Assembly (NCBI GenBank): GCA_922989275.2 | Contig: OV277867.1 | Location: 43,142,070-43,206,069 of the forward strand | From: Gari tellinella | Lineage: Eukaryota > Mollusca > Bivalvia > Cardiida > Psammobiidae | Direction of reading: 5' to 3' | Length of the DNA stretch: 64,000 nucleotides | In this document: piece after piece, positions 21,244-33,427 of the stretch | How the letters are laid out: every line of letters starts with the position of its first letter | Numbering within the stretch: the first letter of the stretch is position 1 | Notes under the pieces: generated by a model | Database searches by the model: none | The model's input: only the letters and a program-made list of their open reading frames with translations | What the model was told of the DNA's origin: nothing | Translations under genes and position numbers: made by a program

Positions 21244-21878
21244 GCACATGTTGATATGCAATTAAACTAAACTGTGATCGGCAGGAGAAGGGATAATGCA
21301 GATGGCTACATCTCACAGCACCAGAAGAAAGGCAGAAGCTCATTCGATACTTTCTGTTTCATTCTGTTTAGGGACTGACCGTATCACAGAAAATTGATGT
21401 TTCTCTTTCAAGTGTCCAGCGTATAGCGCGTGACTAGAAGACGTTCCTACGGTTCATTTCGTTCGATTCCATTCTTAATTCATTATTTGTCGCGTATGTC
21501 CCTATCTTTCTCCGAACTGCGATGTTGGAATTCCACCAAGGTGACACTGTCCAGAAACCGATCTTAGATGTACAGTTAATTCTCGCTATAACGATCACTC
21601 GTCGTCAGACACACTGTGTGGGTTTAAGACATATATCTAGCTGAAACGGGATAAAAAACAACAACACAACGCTCCGTTAGGGCCTTAGTGTTTTATTTTC
21701 ATCTTGCTAAATGCAACCACCTACTTCAACGCCGGTCAAAAGTTCTTTTTCGGTGTGTGTAACGCGGAATTTTTATTGCGTTAGCAAACCATCTGCAATG
21801 TGATATAAATAAATAATGATGCACAAATATGTGAGGTTGAATGATTGGTGGTGCGGTAGGGCATTGAACAGTAGCACT
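21244..21878. other. No gene recognised
   Basis: Mixed-composition DNA between two elements. I see no splice-bounded exon or repeat. Confidence 0.4.
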
Positions 21879-22130
21879 TTAACCCATTACCCCATAGCCT
21901 GTTTATAGTTGTGAAAATAGGTGACTACTGAAAGCAGGTTGAAAGTAAAGCAGAATGCGCCATATGGCGCATTCTGCTTTACTTTCAGCCTGCTTTAAGC
22001 TTTTACCAGCTAGAATATGGAAAGTATTAAATATGAATCATATTCATTACGGTTTATATTGGAACTATTTTCTTCAGCGGATGAATAAAATGCATGTGCT
22101 AAAAGTCGCTTCTAAAAGGGAAAGGGTTAA
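21879..22130 (+). mobile_element. Family C MITE (252 bp, full length)
   Basis: TTAA at both ends; termini CCCATTACCCCATAGCC and GGGAAAGGG. The centre is a ~60-bp stem AAAGCAGGTTGAAAGTAAAG...CTTTACTTTCAGCCTGCTTT with tip GAATGCGCCATATGGCGCATTC. TTAA and CCC/GGG ends suggest a piggyBac-like transposase (inference). Confidence 0.8.
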
Positions 22131-22141
22131 TATTGATTTAG

Positions 22142-22438
22142 TACAGTGTACCCTCTCTTCAACGACACCCAATTAGGGACACAGCTTGTGTGTTGTTCGG
22201 AGGGAGTCGTTATAGGGAGGGAAAATTAAGACTTTGCTTACATTTGCAAACAGCTTGAACCCAGATTAGATGCCGCGCGACGCTGTTTGCCACTCGTCAT
22301 CATATATCTTCTATCGAAATGTCCACTTAGCAGACGACAACAGTGCAGAAGTAAAAACTTTAGACAAATAACTGCGGAATGGGTCGTTGTAAGGAGGAAG
22401 TCGTTGCCAGAGGGCCGTTGTAGGGAGGGAACACTGTG
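22142..22438. mobile_element. Family F MITE with long inverted ends
   Basis: Left TACAGTGTACCCTCTCTTC followed by GTTCGGAGGGAGTCGTTATAG. Right GTCGTTGTAAGGAGGAAGTCG ends TAGGGAGGGAACACTGTG. The centre holds a shortened core, CAGCTTGAACCCAGATTAGATGCCGCGCG, plus GTTTGCC. It starts 12 bp after a family C copy. Confidence 0.65.
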
Positions 22439-22674
22439 ATCGAACTGATCTTGACCTACTACATGTAAGTTGTTACTACATGTAACCTCTTCATGTGAAC
22501 TTAAACAGTTACTCCTTATTTTAAAAGCTTTAACATCATCAGCCGTAAACTGTATTTATTTATACAGCTTTGATTTGAGACGTCATTGTTCAATAAATAT
22601 GACGATAAAAATGTCAAAACATGTCGGGTCCTAATTTTGAGGTCAACTTTTACAGTCTCAGAATACTCATGACC

Positions 22675-22716
22675 TACAATGGAGACTCTGTTATTCTGAC
22701 GTCATTGGTGACGTCA
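22675..22716. mobile_element. Family A terminal-repeat fragment
   Basis: TACAATGGAGACTCTGTTATTC is a lone family A end, followed by the palindrome GACGTCATTGGTGACGTC, immediately before an intact copy. Confidence 0.6.
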
Positions 22717-22966
22717 TACAGTGGATAATCTGTTATTCTTTCCCGTTTAAACGCAAACGTACGCAAACGCAAAGCACTAAAACGTAGAAAAGAACAACTT
22801 TTTGACAATTCTGATAATTCATGTTTATCTTGGTGGCAAACAGTTTGGAGCCTGATCAGACGCCGGGTTACCCGGCGTCTGATCTGGCTCCAAACTGTTT
22901 GCACTGCAAATAATAGTTTTAGCGTAAACGCGTTTATTGGGAAAGAATAACGTTTTCTCCACTGTA
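22717..22966 (-). mobile_element. Family A MITE (250 bp) with mismatched terminal subtypes
   Basis: The left repeat is of the AATCTG subtype (CAGTGGATAATCTG). The right repeat is of the AACG subtype (AATAACGTTTTCTCCACTG). The body is close to consensus. Confidence 0.92.
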
Positions 22967-23362
22967 CTAAGCGGCAGAAGACCGGAAGAAGAATTTGATG
23001 CCGAGATTCTCAGCGTCTGATTTGAATCCAAACTGTTTGAAAATGTAAATACAGACGCTTTTCTAAAATAAGCTTTCTTATCAGTGGCCATACAGTTTCA
23101 TTCCCGTTTTAACAGTTACGAGAGGTAGACGCCATATACTAAAATGTAGAAAATCAAAACATTTCGGAAATTCTCATGTTTCATTGTTATCTGAGTGGCA
23201 AAGACTAACCGTTTATAGCGGTCCCAGATGCCGGGTTACACTATTGTGGGTATTTATAAACTCTTTAGACTCGTCTAGTACAGGTTTTTGAACCAGTCTA
23301 CTGTTACATTTTTGTTATGACCACAAAAAACAATGAAAATGTCAAACAGCGCCGACCCTCAT

Positions 23363-23637
23363 CAGAGGGCTCCTATAGGAGCCCTCTGATCAGGATATAC
23401 ATTGTTTGCATATGTAATCGGTAATCAGTTCCCCTTTACTAAACTCAATGCAATGAAGTGTAGAAATTGCCAGCTTTTAGAAAATGTTGACGATATGGTA
23501 CTCTTCGTGGAAAGCAGAGGGCTCCTATGATCAGGATATACATTGTTTGCATATGTAATCGGTAATCAGTTCCCCTTTACTAAACTCAATGCAATGAAGT
23601 GTAGAAATTGCCAGCTTTTAGAAAATGTTGACGATAT
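23363..23637 (+). repeat. Tandem duplication containing a family D hairpin
   Basis: Copy 1 (23363-23496) and copy 2 (23515-23637) are almost identical. Copy 1 carries the full hairpin CAGAGGGCTCCTATAGGAGC + CCTCTG. Copy 2 reads CAGAGGGCTCCTATGATCAGG and has lost 11 bases, the right arm of the stem. Confidence 0.85.
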
Positions 23638-23639
23638 TG

Positions 23640-24300
23640 TTCTCTTTAAATGAAAACAAATATGATAATTTGGTTTTGTGTTATTTATTTTCTATCTATG
23701 GTAGTATTTCTTCATACAAAAACTAATTTAAGAAAAAACAGGCACCAAATGTGAAATTTATAAAGCTCTAAATATCATCGATATGGTATTTTTTGTAAAT
23801 TTTGTAAGGGGAGATAACTCTTTTTACTTTAATAACTCATATTTCTTTTCATATTGAAAGGTCAGTGTTGACAGTGTCACAATGATGGGTAGACATAACA
23901 CAAACTGTGTGTGTCTTCGTTCAAATGTTGAGTAAACACGGCCTCATGTGTTACATGTAGTACAATGGCGTCACGACTGAATTTCCTTATATTGAACATA
24001 TTTGTGACGTCATGATGTGAGGTGTTAAACTGTATTTCAAAATGTTTTTCGACGTTTTTCGACCTTTCACAGTTTACTTAGTTATCAGAAAGATTCTATA
24101 TCTAAATCTAAATCGAATAATGGCTTATATAGTGACAACTAATCAATAAAACGTTGAGAAATTTGGCACTTAGAAAACCTCATTTCGCCTTCCATTGATG
24201 GTTTCTATATAAGGAAAACTTTACTACAACATACCTTACTCATGAGAAATTGGCTGTAAATATGAGTGTGTATTGGATATGATATAAATAGAATCTTATA
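23640..24300. other. No gene recognised
   Basis: AT-rich, without a repeat I recognise. Confidence 0.4.
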
Positions 24301-24305
24301 TTCGT

Positions 24306-24419
24306 GTTCATATTTATTTGATTTATTAAACTCGTCTTTTTGAAACGATAAACAACTCGCTAAAGCTCGTTTTTTATCGTTTCAAAAAGATTCATTTAAT
24401 AAATCTAATAAATATGAAC
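24306..24419. repeat. Long palindrome
   Basis: GTTCATATTTATTTGATTTA at the left mirrors the right arm ending AATAAATATGAAC. The inner stem TTTTTGAAACGATAAA is perfect around ACAACTCGCTAAAGCTCG. Confidence 0.8.
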
Positions 24420-24919
24420 ACTCATTTAAGATCCTCTATGTATTTGATATTTACATTAACTAGTTGACCTGTTAAACTTCAATTATAAAGCTCCAGTTGT
24501 ATATCCAACTGTTTGTCACTCAAATTAAAATAATCGACAAGGCTTTCAAAAATCTGTAATTTACTACATTTTGATGCATTGTGTTTAGTTTCGGGTGTAA
24601 TAAGAGAGGAATGCAAATAACGTCTATCCCCATTATTGACATGGGTTTTGCAAGCTAGCTAACGGTTTTGATACAGATCATACGCCATGTAAACTTGACG
24701 TATAATCAGAAACCACATGTCTTACATATCTAATTTAACTTCCTTCTCGGAGTCCATAAAAAACAGACAACATTTAAGAGGCATGTGACACTTAAGTGTC
24801 CTAAGGACCGAAAGTGCCAAAACGTGCCCCGACTTCAGTCCAAACGGAAAGCTATTTCTTGATGAACCATTGGCTGTATTGCCACTCATGTCACGTGTTA
24901 ACGTCTGTAAAAACCTATA

Positions 24920-25169
24920 CACAGTGGAGAATCTGTTATTCTTTCCCGATAAACGCGTTTACGCTAAAACTAGTTTTTCTTTTACAAACAGTTTGGAGCC
25001 AGATCAGACGCCGGGTAACCCGGCGTCTGATCAGGCTCCAAACTGTTTGCCACCAAGATAAACATGAAATATCAGAATTGTCCAAAAATTGTTCTTTTCT
25101 ACGTTTTAGTGCTTTGCGTTTGCGTACGTTTGCGTTTAAACGGGAAAGAATAACAGATTATCCACTGTA
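24920..25169 (+). mobile_element. Family A MITE (250 bp, full length)
   Basis: The left flank is CA instead of TA; the right is TA. The right repeat reads GATTATCCACTG. The stretch after CTAAAAC diverges (TAGTTTTTCTTTTAC). Confidence 0.9.
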
Positions 25170-25996
25170 GTAAGACAATGTAACCCCAGAATATTTGCGG
25201 CAGGCATATGTCAATTTGAAATAGCCAATATGCTGTCTCTAACTCTCCAGAGTGTTCACCCAACGAACAATAGAGAAGACATTATTTTAAGCTTTAAAAG
25301 AAACTCAATGCAACACAATTCAACTGAATGTAGAAAATGACAAGTTTGAAAAATCCTGGCGATTTGTCTAATGGTAGTGACAAATAATTGTAGCCAGATC
25401 AGACGCCAGGTGACCCCGTTGCTGAACTTATTCGTAACGGACATTATATGTTTCAGCAAAAAAACGTTTAATGATAAATATATCACGTTTTTTCCACGAT
25501 TTCGCCCGTTGAAAACTGTTTGCTTCAAGTTTGGAGTTGGTTAAGAAATCTGGCATCGGAAACTTCGGTATGACTGTTAAACATTTGGATCATGAGCATA
25601 CACCGACTTACTCAAAACGTGTTTGCATAATCAAGAGTAATCGCTCAGTATAATTGGGGTACACACGTTGATGTCTGTTACTCCACATATGATCAGAATC
25701 CAAACTACTTTACATCGTATGTGTATCATATAAAGACGAAAAAATATATTTTTCAGAAAGGCAGCTAGCGACAATTTGAGCATAATAGATTTATTCGGTT
25801 TTAAAAGAATTACAAGCAGCCGAGAGCGTCAATCATTACCCTGGGGAAACGTCTGATAGTCGAGCTGGCTGTTGCTTATAGCAACATTTGTCAAACACGA
25901 CGATATAGAGCCGGAAACAGCACTATTTCCCGACCAGACACCGGGATACTGATTTCAAAACGTTTGTTCAAGTTTTCGCAGACAGTAACTTTACTG

Positions 25997-26225
25997 TACA
26001 GGAAACGTTAATATATCCAAATAAACGCGTTTGTTCAAATATCTTTGTTACCATTGTAAACAGTTTGGAGCCTTATCAGACACCGGGGACCCGGCATCTG
26101 ATAAGGCTCCAAACTGTTTGCAATTCCGATTTTTCAAAATATGGCCATTTTCTACATTTTGTTATATTGTATTTGTCTGCGTTTTGTTTCGTTTAGACGG
26201 GGAAAATAACGTCTTTTCCACTGTA
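25997..26225 (+). mobile_element. Older family A copy
   Basis: Left CAGGAAACGTTAAT, right AACGTCTTTTCCACTGTA. The hairpin is CTTATCAGACACCGGGGACCCGGCATCTGATAAGG, where both arms changed GATCAG to TATCAG in a matched way. Confidence 0.7.
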
Positions 26226-26844
26226 TATTTACAGGGGGGGAACTTGTCATTTATTCCTGTTGAAACTAAACGAAACTCATTTCAACACAATATCTCATAG
26301 TATTCTTTCACCAAACGGTTAACCCTATGATATGACTGTCCATTAGAGTCGTCTCAGAGGGGTTGGTGGGGGAATAAACGAGGTCGTGTTTGCAGTACCC
26401 CGTTTACCCATTCTTATTTCGAGCCCAGAATAATGACAGTTGTTTGAAAATGTTCCCCATCTATTGTAACCTATATGTCAAACAGCCAGATCAGACGCCG
26501 AGTTGTCCGACGTATAATTTTTCTCAAAACTGGTTGCAATTGACAGTTTTACAAGACATCGAAATACTCGACATCTGATCTGGTTCTATTAAATTTGCTA
26601 AGGGATACCATTACCACGTTTGTGTAAATGTCAGCATAAACACACTCGATTTGAAATATCATTATTCATACACTGCACGCGCCTCGACAGTTAAAACACA
26701 TACATGTACTCGCACAGTTAGAATGTTGGATATTGATTTGCGTACAGCCGTATTTCGACCACTCGCCTATTCGAACATATCCATATTTCAAAAATTAATA
26801 CGTGAATTAGCCATATTTTACTTTGAAATACAGGTAGGTTCTAC

Positions 26845-27020
26845 TAAACCCCTTATCACATTGCCTTTTTATAGTTTTGAAGGCAGATGAGCGCTTAAAG
26901 CAGGCTGAAAGTAAAGCATGATGCGCTTTCTTAAGGCACATTTTGATTTACTTTCTGCCTGCTGTAAGTTACCATCTGCTAGGATATAGTAACCATTTCT
27001 TATGGTACATAAACGTGACT
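26845..27020. mobile_element. Worn family C fragment
   Basis: CTTAAAGCAGGCTGAAAGTAAAGC pairs with TTTACTTTCTGCCTGCTGTAAG. The tip is altered (ATGATGCGCTTTCTTAAGGCAC). Confidence 0.55.
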
Positions 27021-27638
27021 GTATAAATTGGAAATCAACTTAATTAAGCTCGAAATATCGAGATTCGACTGAATGTACAACTAGTAAAGTGGCTTTTTGG
27101 TCCAGGATGTCTTACTGTTGCGGCGGCTGTATTTTCTTGAAATGTCAAAAGACTCAAACTTTTGAAACAATACGACACTTTCAATCATTGAAGGATAAGA
27201 AGTGAAGAGAAGCGTGCCATCTGTGTGACATGTAATCTATCTTAGACAGTTCGTGGGAGTACAAGATGTCGGTAGAACTCCTTAGCATTCTAGATCAACG
27301 TCACCTGCTAAACTTGCCGTCAGCTCACTGTCTCAAATTCCCACCGTTTTCACCTGTAATTTCGCAATGTTTAACAGATCGATTTGCTAAAATTTTGCAT
27401 CGTGATCAGACGCCGAGAAACTCGGCCTCTGGCCACAATCTAAACTGTTTGCAAATGTCTGTAAAACCGTTAAAGGCAGTCTGCCGAATTAATGGATCAT
27501 TTTACTGTCTGATGAGTCCAAATTGTGCAATGTTCATGATGAAAGTTATTTGACGGCAGAATCATCGCTTTTGGGTCGTTACTTTGCACTGAATTAAACA
27601 AGTTAGGAGCTTTGTAGTGAATTCTGTTCGCAGGATCG

Positions 27639-27885
27639 TACAGGGGAGAAAAACGTTATTCTTTACAAATAAACGCGTTTACGCTAAAACCATTATTATC
27701 ATTGCAAATAGTTTGGAGCAAATGTCGGGTAACCCGGCGTCTGATCAGGCTCCAAACTGTTTGCCACCACGATAAACATGAAATATTCAGAATCCTCCAA
27801 AACTTGTACTTTTCTACGTTTTAGTGCTCTGAGTTTGCGTTTCGTTTGCGTTTAAATGGAAAAGAATAACGTTTTCTCCACTGTT
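27639..27885 (+). mobile_element. Family A MITE, AACG subtype, hairpin left arm damaged
   Basis: CAGGGGAGAAAAACGTTATTC to AACGTTTTCTCCACTG. The left stem jumps from GTTTGGAGCA to AATGTCGGG, so part of that arm is gone while the right arm is intact. Confidence 0.8.
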
Positions 27886-28410
27886 ATACAAGTGAGAAGA
27901 CGTAATTCATTCCAATTTACGCATTCGTTATAAACTAAATATGTTTATTGCAAACATTTTGAAGCATGATCATGGAAGAGTTTACACGAAGTCCGATCAG
28001 ACCTCAAACTGTTTGTCACTCAGACTTTTTATAAATCGTCAATATATTAATGAACATACATTTTATCCCATTTCATAGTGTTAAGTATGCGCTTACGTTT
28101 GTTTCAAAGGGAAGAAAGTACACTGCTCAATGCTTATTGACATTTCGACAGAAGGTTTCAAAATCCTTCCATAAAGGCACGGCGCTCAAATACTAAATAC
28201 ATCTGGTATCAAAACACTGCAATTTATATCTATGTCACCATAGTGACACATGCGTGACACGTCATATTGTTGCAACGATGTATCGCAAAACCTCGTTTGC
28301 ATGTCACAATGTCTATATGACGTGTCAACATGTTTCGATATTGTTCTAAAATGGTGTAATTTGCCAATATGTCTTGCATGTATTTTTTCTTGAAGAACTC
28401 CTTTATTGTA

Positions 28411-28510
28411 GGTGGAATGTCTTGGCGTGTTTGTTGGAAATGTGTTTGCCCGTGTCGCTGGTGTGCAGGAAGAACGCTGTCATATCAAAGAAATAGATTT
28501 TTCGAAGGAT
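28411..28510 (+). other. Weak candidate exon
   Basis: A pyrimidine-containing acceptor (CTCCTTTATTGTAG) precedes an open frame translating VECLGVFVGNVFARVAGVQE, with possible donors near 28509. The frame continues to 28699, partly inside a family A remnant. I recognise no domain and no partner exon; it may be chance. Confidence 0.12.
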
Positions 28511-28626
28511 GGTAAAGTATTTTTTGTACGCTTCTTTCTCGGTGTAATCAGACCCGAGTTTTATAGGATATTAGGAGGTTATATGGTAAATGTCATACCA
28601 CATCTTAGCGAATACGAATTTGTATA

Positions 28627-28754
28627 TACAGTGAAGAAGACGTTATTCTTTCTCTTTTTAAAGCGAATCGAAACGCAAACACAATGCAATGAAATGTAAA
28701 AATGACAAGTTTGTGTGAAATGTTGTTTGTGTGCTATAACCTTTATCCACTGTA
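28627..28754 (-). mobile_element. Family A copy lacking its hairpin
   Basis: TACAGTGAAGAAGACGTTATTC at the left and CCTTTATCCACTGTA at the right, with CAAACACAATGCAATG between. The core hairpin is absent, leaving 128 bp. Confidence 0.6.
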
Positions 28755-29085
28755 CGAACTACGATCAAATTGTTGACTATAAACATATACATTTTACAAG
28801 AGCCAAATAAAGACTAGAAGAAGAATTTAATAAGCAAGCCTTTGTTTCGTTCTCATCCTAAAGTATATTTATATGTGATTATAAAATATTGTTTGAACTA
28901 AATAAAGACGGCTTTAGGGACGGTAATATTACATGTTTAGGAAAAGACAGAACTTTTCAGAATGCATAATTGAGACATAAATGTATCTTAATCGAAAGTC
29001 TGGATCAAACTCACAAAAGAGTTATATTCATTCTGCATGAATATAGTTTTTGGTCAAGGTTGTCGTCTGCAATTACTTTCAATTG

Positions 29086-29335
29086 TACAGTGGATAATCT
29101 GTTATTCTTTCCCGTTTAAACGCAAACGTACGCAAACGCAAAGCACTAAAACGTAGAAAAGAACAACTTTTGGACAATTCTGATAATTCTTCTTTATCTT
29201 GGTGGCAAACAGTTTGGAGCCTGATCAGACGCCGGGTTACCCGGCGTCTGATCTGGCTCCAAACTGTTTGCACTGCAAATAATAGTTTTAGCGTAAACGC
29301 GTTTATTGGGAAAGAATAACAGATTCTCCACTGTA
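29086..29335 (-). mobile_element. Family A MITE (250 bp, full length)
   Basis: TA at both ends. Left repeat CAGTGGATAATCTG. It shares TTCTTCTTTATC before the hairpin with the copy at 48264, so the two are close relatives. Confidence 0.93.
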
Positions 29336-29779
29336 CCTCTTGGTTTGGTAGTAAATCTTACAATCATCACGTAATACAGAAACAGTTCGGGTCTGGTTTG
29401 TAAAAAACAAATCTGGGTCAATTGACAATCTCAATATGCAATGTCACAAAACTTTCTCCAACTGATTCGAAATTATGAACAACATAAAATTTCAAAAATC
29501 ATTATAAATATAATCAAATTTTCGACCTTCGAGCACAAGTGTAATTTAATGATTTTGTAGAATTGAACCAATTAACGCATGGTAGTCTCTTTCAAAGACA
29601 CATGCGAATTTTGTACAAAAAATATTATTTCTGAAAATGCAATAGGTACAGTTAAATCTAGCTAGTTGGCAATGCGTTTCATAAAACACTGATTTATAAT
29701 ATTTCATGTTTTAAAAGCAGATTACAAACAAGAAAGATGTGAAGCAGAATTGTTGTTTTTGTTTCACGTGTATGTAACA

Positions 29780-30250
29780 TTAAACCTTTAACTGTCGTTA
29801 TGACGTAAATATCCACCTAACACAGTTGCTGCAATTCTATCGTCTGCTGATATTTTTCGTCTGCCTTAACTTATAACATTTGGAATTCTATGCGTTTTTT
29901 AATAAAATCATTGACATGAGTGTCAAATAATTAGTTCCTGATCCGACATCGCATTACTTGGTGCGTGAGTAGGTTTCAAACTGTTACAGTGGAGAAAACG
30001 TTATTCTTTCCAAATAAACGCGTTTACGCTAAAACTATTATTTCCATTGCAAACAGTCTGAAGCCAGATCAGACGCCGGGTAACCCGGCGTCTGATCAGG
30101 CTCCAAACTGTTTACCACCAATAATTGCCCAAAAGTTGTACTTTTTTACGTTTTAGTGTTTTTCGTTTGCGTTTCGTTGGCGTTAAAACGGGAAAATTTT
30201 ATCCACTGCAGCAAATGGAAGTGCTGTCGGAATTGGCAGTGTAAAGGTAA
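29780..30250. mobile_element. Family B element split by a family A insertion
   Basis: TTAAACCTTTAACTGTCG at the left, a core hairpin ending ...GGTTTCAAACTGT at 29984, then a family A copy. The B tail resumes at 30211 (GCAAATG ... GGCAGTGTAAAGG). Confidence 0.5.
29985..30210 (+). mobile_element. Family A MITE, AACG subtype, nested
   Basis: CAGTGGAGAAAACGTTATTC at the left; right end worn (AAATTTTATCCACTGCA). It sits exactly at the foot of a family B hairpin. Confidence 0.8.
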
Positions 30251-30885
30251 ATCTACATGTAGCTTCAATATTAAAAAACCCTTTTGATTCCGCGCCATAG
30301 AGAATTTTAAAGACGACAAGGCTATTCCCTAGTCGTTCATTGTATTCAAATGTTTACAGAACTCTGAATTTAAATGTTGGATAAAGGCAAAGTAGAGAGC
30401 TCCAGTAGGAACTTTCTATTTTCCTTTAATCATGCATTAAGTCAATTGCTTCCGTAACCCCAGAAACAAACGTTTCTTTTGGTAGTTTGTAAAAGGTAAG
30501 TTTCTAGAAAATGAATTTTAGCGTTTACATTGTGTTGTTTACAACTTACTAAATGGTAATTGCGTACCGTATTTTGCAATACTCCGTGGTAATTAACTGT
30601 CATAAGGAACAAACTTCATTAAAATCAACCCGCCTTAATTCAATTGTTCTTCAATAAATCTTTGTTTTCGAAACTGATTCAAATTGCAAATAACCATGAG
30701 TGTATAGTTTAAATACTTCGTTCGATTCTAATATAATTTGTAATGATGTAATGCAACATATTCAACACTTGAACATTTGACGCATATCTCGAGAGACAGG
30801 GTTTTATATTCAATATAGTAAATTTCCTTTACTGAAGTAGACGTGCATTATTTGTAGAACAGATACTAAATTAAATCTTAAACTA
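30251..30885. other. No gene recognised
   Basis: AT-rich DNA without a repeat I recognise. Confidence 0.4.
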
Positions 30886-30886
30886 A

Positions 30887-31068
30887 GGCTACAATCGTAT
30901 TTCGATATCTCAACCTCGCTTAAATCGAAAGAGTATTTTCGACATTTTGAACTCGCTTAATTCGAACATGTAGTTCAAAGTTAAAACTTGTCGTAGCCAC
31001 GTTTTAACTTTGAAGTACGAATATTTGCGACTTGGGAGAGCTCGAGAAATCGAAGTTCGGCTTATATT
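30887..31068. mobile_element. Family G element, TTCGA-rich inverted repeat
   Basis: CGTATTTCGATATCTCAACCTCGC...AAATCGAA at the left mirrors GAGCTCGAGAAATCGAAGTTCGG at the right, with an inner pair AGTTCAAAGTTAAAAC / GTTTTAACTTTGAAGT. Related ends lie at 44409 and 17800-17895. Confidence 0.5.
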
Positions 31069-32962
31069 TGGGAATACCATACTAGCGTGCAGTTCGATGA
31101 CTTTGAATCACTGTGCATTGGCAATGCAAAATACATATCTCTGACACACGTCGAACATTTTATGATAGTAGGTTATGATGAATAGCACTTATACATAAAA
31201 ACATTACAGTCATGGAATGATCAAAGAATGACGTTTTCTCAATCTTTATGTATACAAACTATTTGTACAAAAATATTCTTATTTATATTACCATAGTAAG
31301 AATAAACTCTGAAAAAACTGTTTTGTCATGATCCAAAATAAATATGTTTCATTTCTCTGGAAAAGAGTTTACCCCACACACTTTATTATAATTGGAGATT
31401 AAGGCACAGTGAAAATTGTCCTACAAATTGTAGAACACTAATTACCAAATTTGTATTTGTTGTTTTTAGCCTTGCAAACATAAAGTTTTAGTGAAATAGC
31501 AAATAAAAACATGTTTTCCGGCGAAAATAGTATTTTATGACTGTATGCATTCACCGAAAATGAGTTCTTAACATTTGTCTGAAAATGAGTTCGTAAAATT
31601 TTTCAGAAATTTCATCATGCTAAACAAGACTGGCCGACATCCATAAAAGCCATTTTAATTGCGTTTAATTCTTCCTAGGGTGTGGCTGAATTTTAAAGAC
31701 GGATCTAGATCTACATGTATCATTTTTATTTTGTCATTTGTAGATACCATAAATTGATAAGATCAGTTTGTGTGTGCGCTTCTGTTAGTGGTTTACACTT
31801 TAAATATGGTTTGATTTTTAAATGTTCTCAATCACCTGATTTTGAATTGTGATTTTTGGAAAGCACCCCCGAAATAGGCCGTATGTAAATTGTTTGAAAC
31901 GACCCCTCAAGTGAGAAATTTGTGAGAAATTTGTGCTGCCACCGGTAAATAAAGCAATTGTCCGCTTCAAGAATTATAACATTACCGTCCCCAAACGCGT
32001 CTTTATTTGTCTTGTAGAGTGTATGTTCTCATTTATTATAAGACTATCTACAAAGTGTACAAATGTATGTTTTTAGTATCTGCGTGGTTTTTTCCAGCAT
32101 TATAAGGAAGATGCGATCGATGTTGAGAAAACGCATTGTTTGTTTACGTTTGAGGTCACACAGTTGCGCATGCGCTCGAGAAAAACGGTGTAAATACAAA
32201 ATATACCCATCATTCCAAAAAACACCTCGAACTTATTCTTTTCGATATCCAGGTTAAATCAAAACGCCAGTGTTATCGTCATCTCACTGTATAGTTTCTA
32301 CTTTTCGTACTTAGTACTAGATTAAAATTATGATCCAGTCTATGATGTGCATTTTCGTTCTGATTTGCAGAATGCTTCAACTTATTGCCGAACTATGTCT
32401 TCTATCGAACAATTTAGAGAGTTGCTCAAACAAAACAGTCCGATTTGACCTTTTTATCTCCGGTAGAGACTCTGCTCTCATTCTAACTGGCTGGAACCAG
32501 TTTCAATTTGTAGGTTTACTGAGAGTTATACTTCATTTTTCAATACGCTTCTAGAAGACGTCAAATGGCGAATGTAAATTTTCACAGACATACGGTTTGT
32601 AAAGGACTCACTTATACGTCAGAGGATTTCAACTGATTGAACAGAATTTGTTCTGACGTAATGTTTACAATTATTGACAATAAAAGTATTGCTATAATTT
32701 TATCAATAAGGCCATCAACAGATTTTCGGGAAATTAGATAATTTTTGCCGAGGTAGTCAAATGAATTCGCTTGATATAATCATTACGATGAGTAGACTGG
32801 TTTTGGGTCTGTCATATATAAACAAACACTATGTAAAACAAAGATCGCCTAGAGATTTCAACCCCCGCCAAATTAGATTACCGTCCGCAGATAAACGACC
32901 AACTAATCAATGATTATATGTACGGTGACTTTAACTCTACTCGTTCTGAACAAGCGTGTATG
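31069..32962. other. Longest stretch without a recognised repeat or gene
   Basis: About 1.9 kb of AT-rich sequence. Open frames at 32063 and 32330 are short, lack recognisable domains and have no coding signature that I can defend. Confidence 0.4.
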
Positions 32963-33192
32963 TACAGCAGAGAAGACGTTGTTTTCCCCCGTTCAATAAA
33001 TTGAATCGCAATAAAACCAAATGATAACTCAGTGAAATTTCTAACTATTGTTTTCTATCTAAGTGACAAATAGTTTGGAGCCTAATCAGACACCGGATTG
33101 TCTTGCGATTGGTCTGGCTGCAAACTGTGTGCAATGGTGATATCGATTTTCTACGGACCCGTTTATTAGGAAAGAATGTCTTCTCTATAGGA
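32963..33192 (-). mobile_element. Worn family A copy
   Basis: TACAGCAGAGAAGACGTTG to GAATGTCTTCTCTATAG. The hairpin CTAATCAGACACCGGATTGTCTTGCGATTGG is badly mismatched. Confidence 0.55.
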
Positions 33193-33290
33193 CAATAAGT
33201 TTCGGAGCGTAACGCCGAGTACCTTTACGCTGTTTCGGTTGTTTAAGAGAAAAAATAACTGCGACCGGCCGACAGCTCTTACCGGCGATG

Positions 33291-33427
33291 TTGTGAAATA
33301 CACAGGGCTCCGACACGATTGCTTTTTGAGAGAAAAAACCGTCAGAAGGTATATAGTCTCCATATATACCTTCTGACGATTTAGCCTAAAATAACAATCG
33401 TGTCGGATCCATGTGGTGAAATACAGA
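33291..33427. mobile_element. Palindromic element with flanking direct repeats
   Basis: CAGGGCTCCGACACGATTG mirrors CAATCGTGTCGGATCCATG. The inner stem is CGTCAGAAGGTATATAG / ATATATACCTTCTGACG. Flanks TTGTGAAATACA and TGGTGAAATACA form an 11/12 direct repeat abutting both ends, consistent with a target duplication. The CAGGG start resembles hAT ends, but 12 bp is longer than the usual 8. Confidence 0.7.

Noticed and set aside
23240..24420. Telomere-like or centromeric repeat
   Set aside because: There is no TTAGGG array. The duplication here is local, with only two units.
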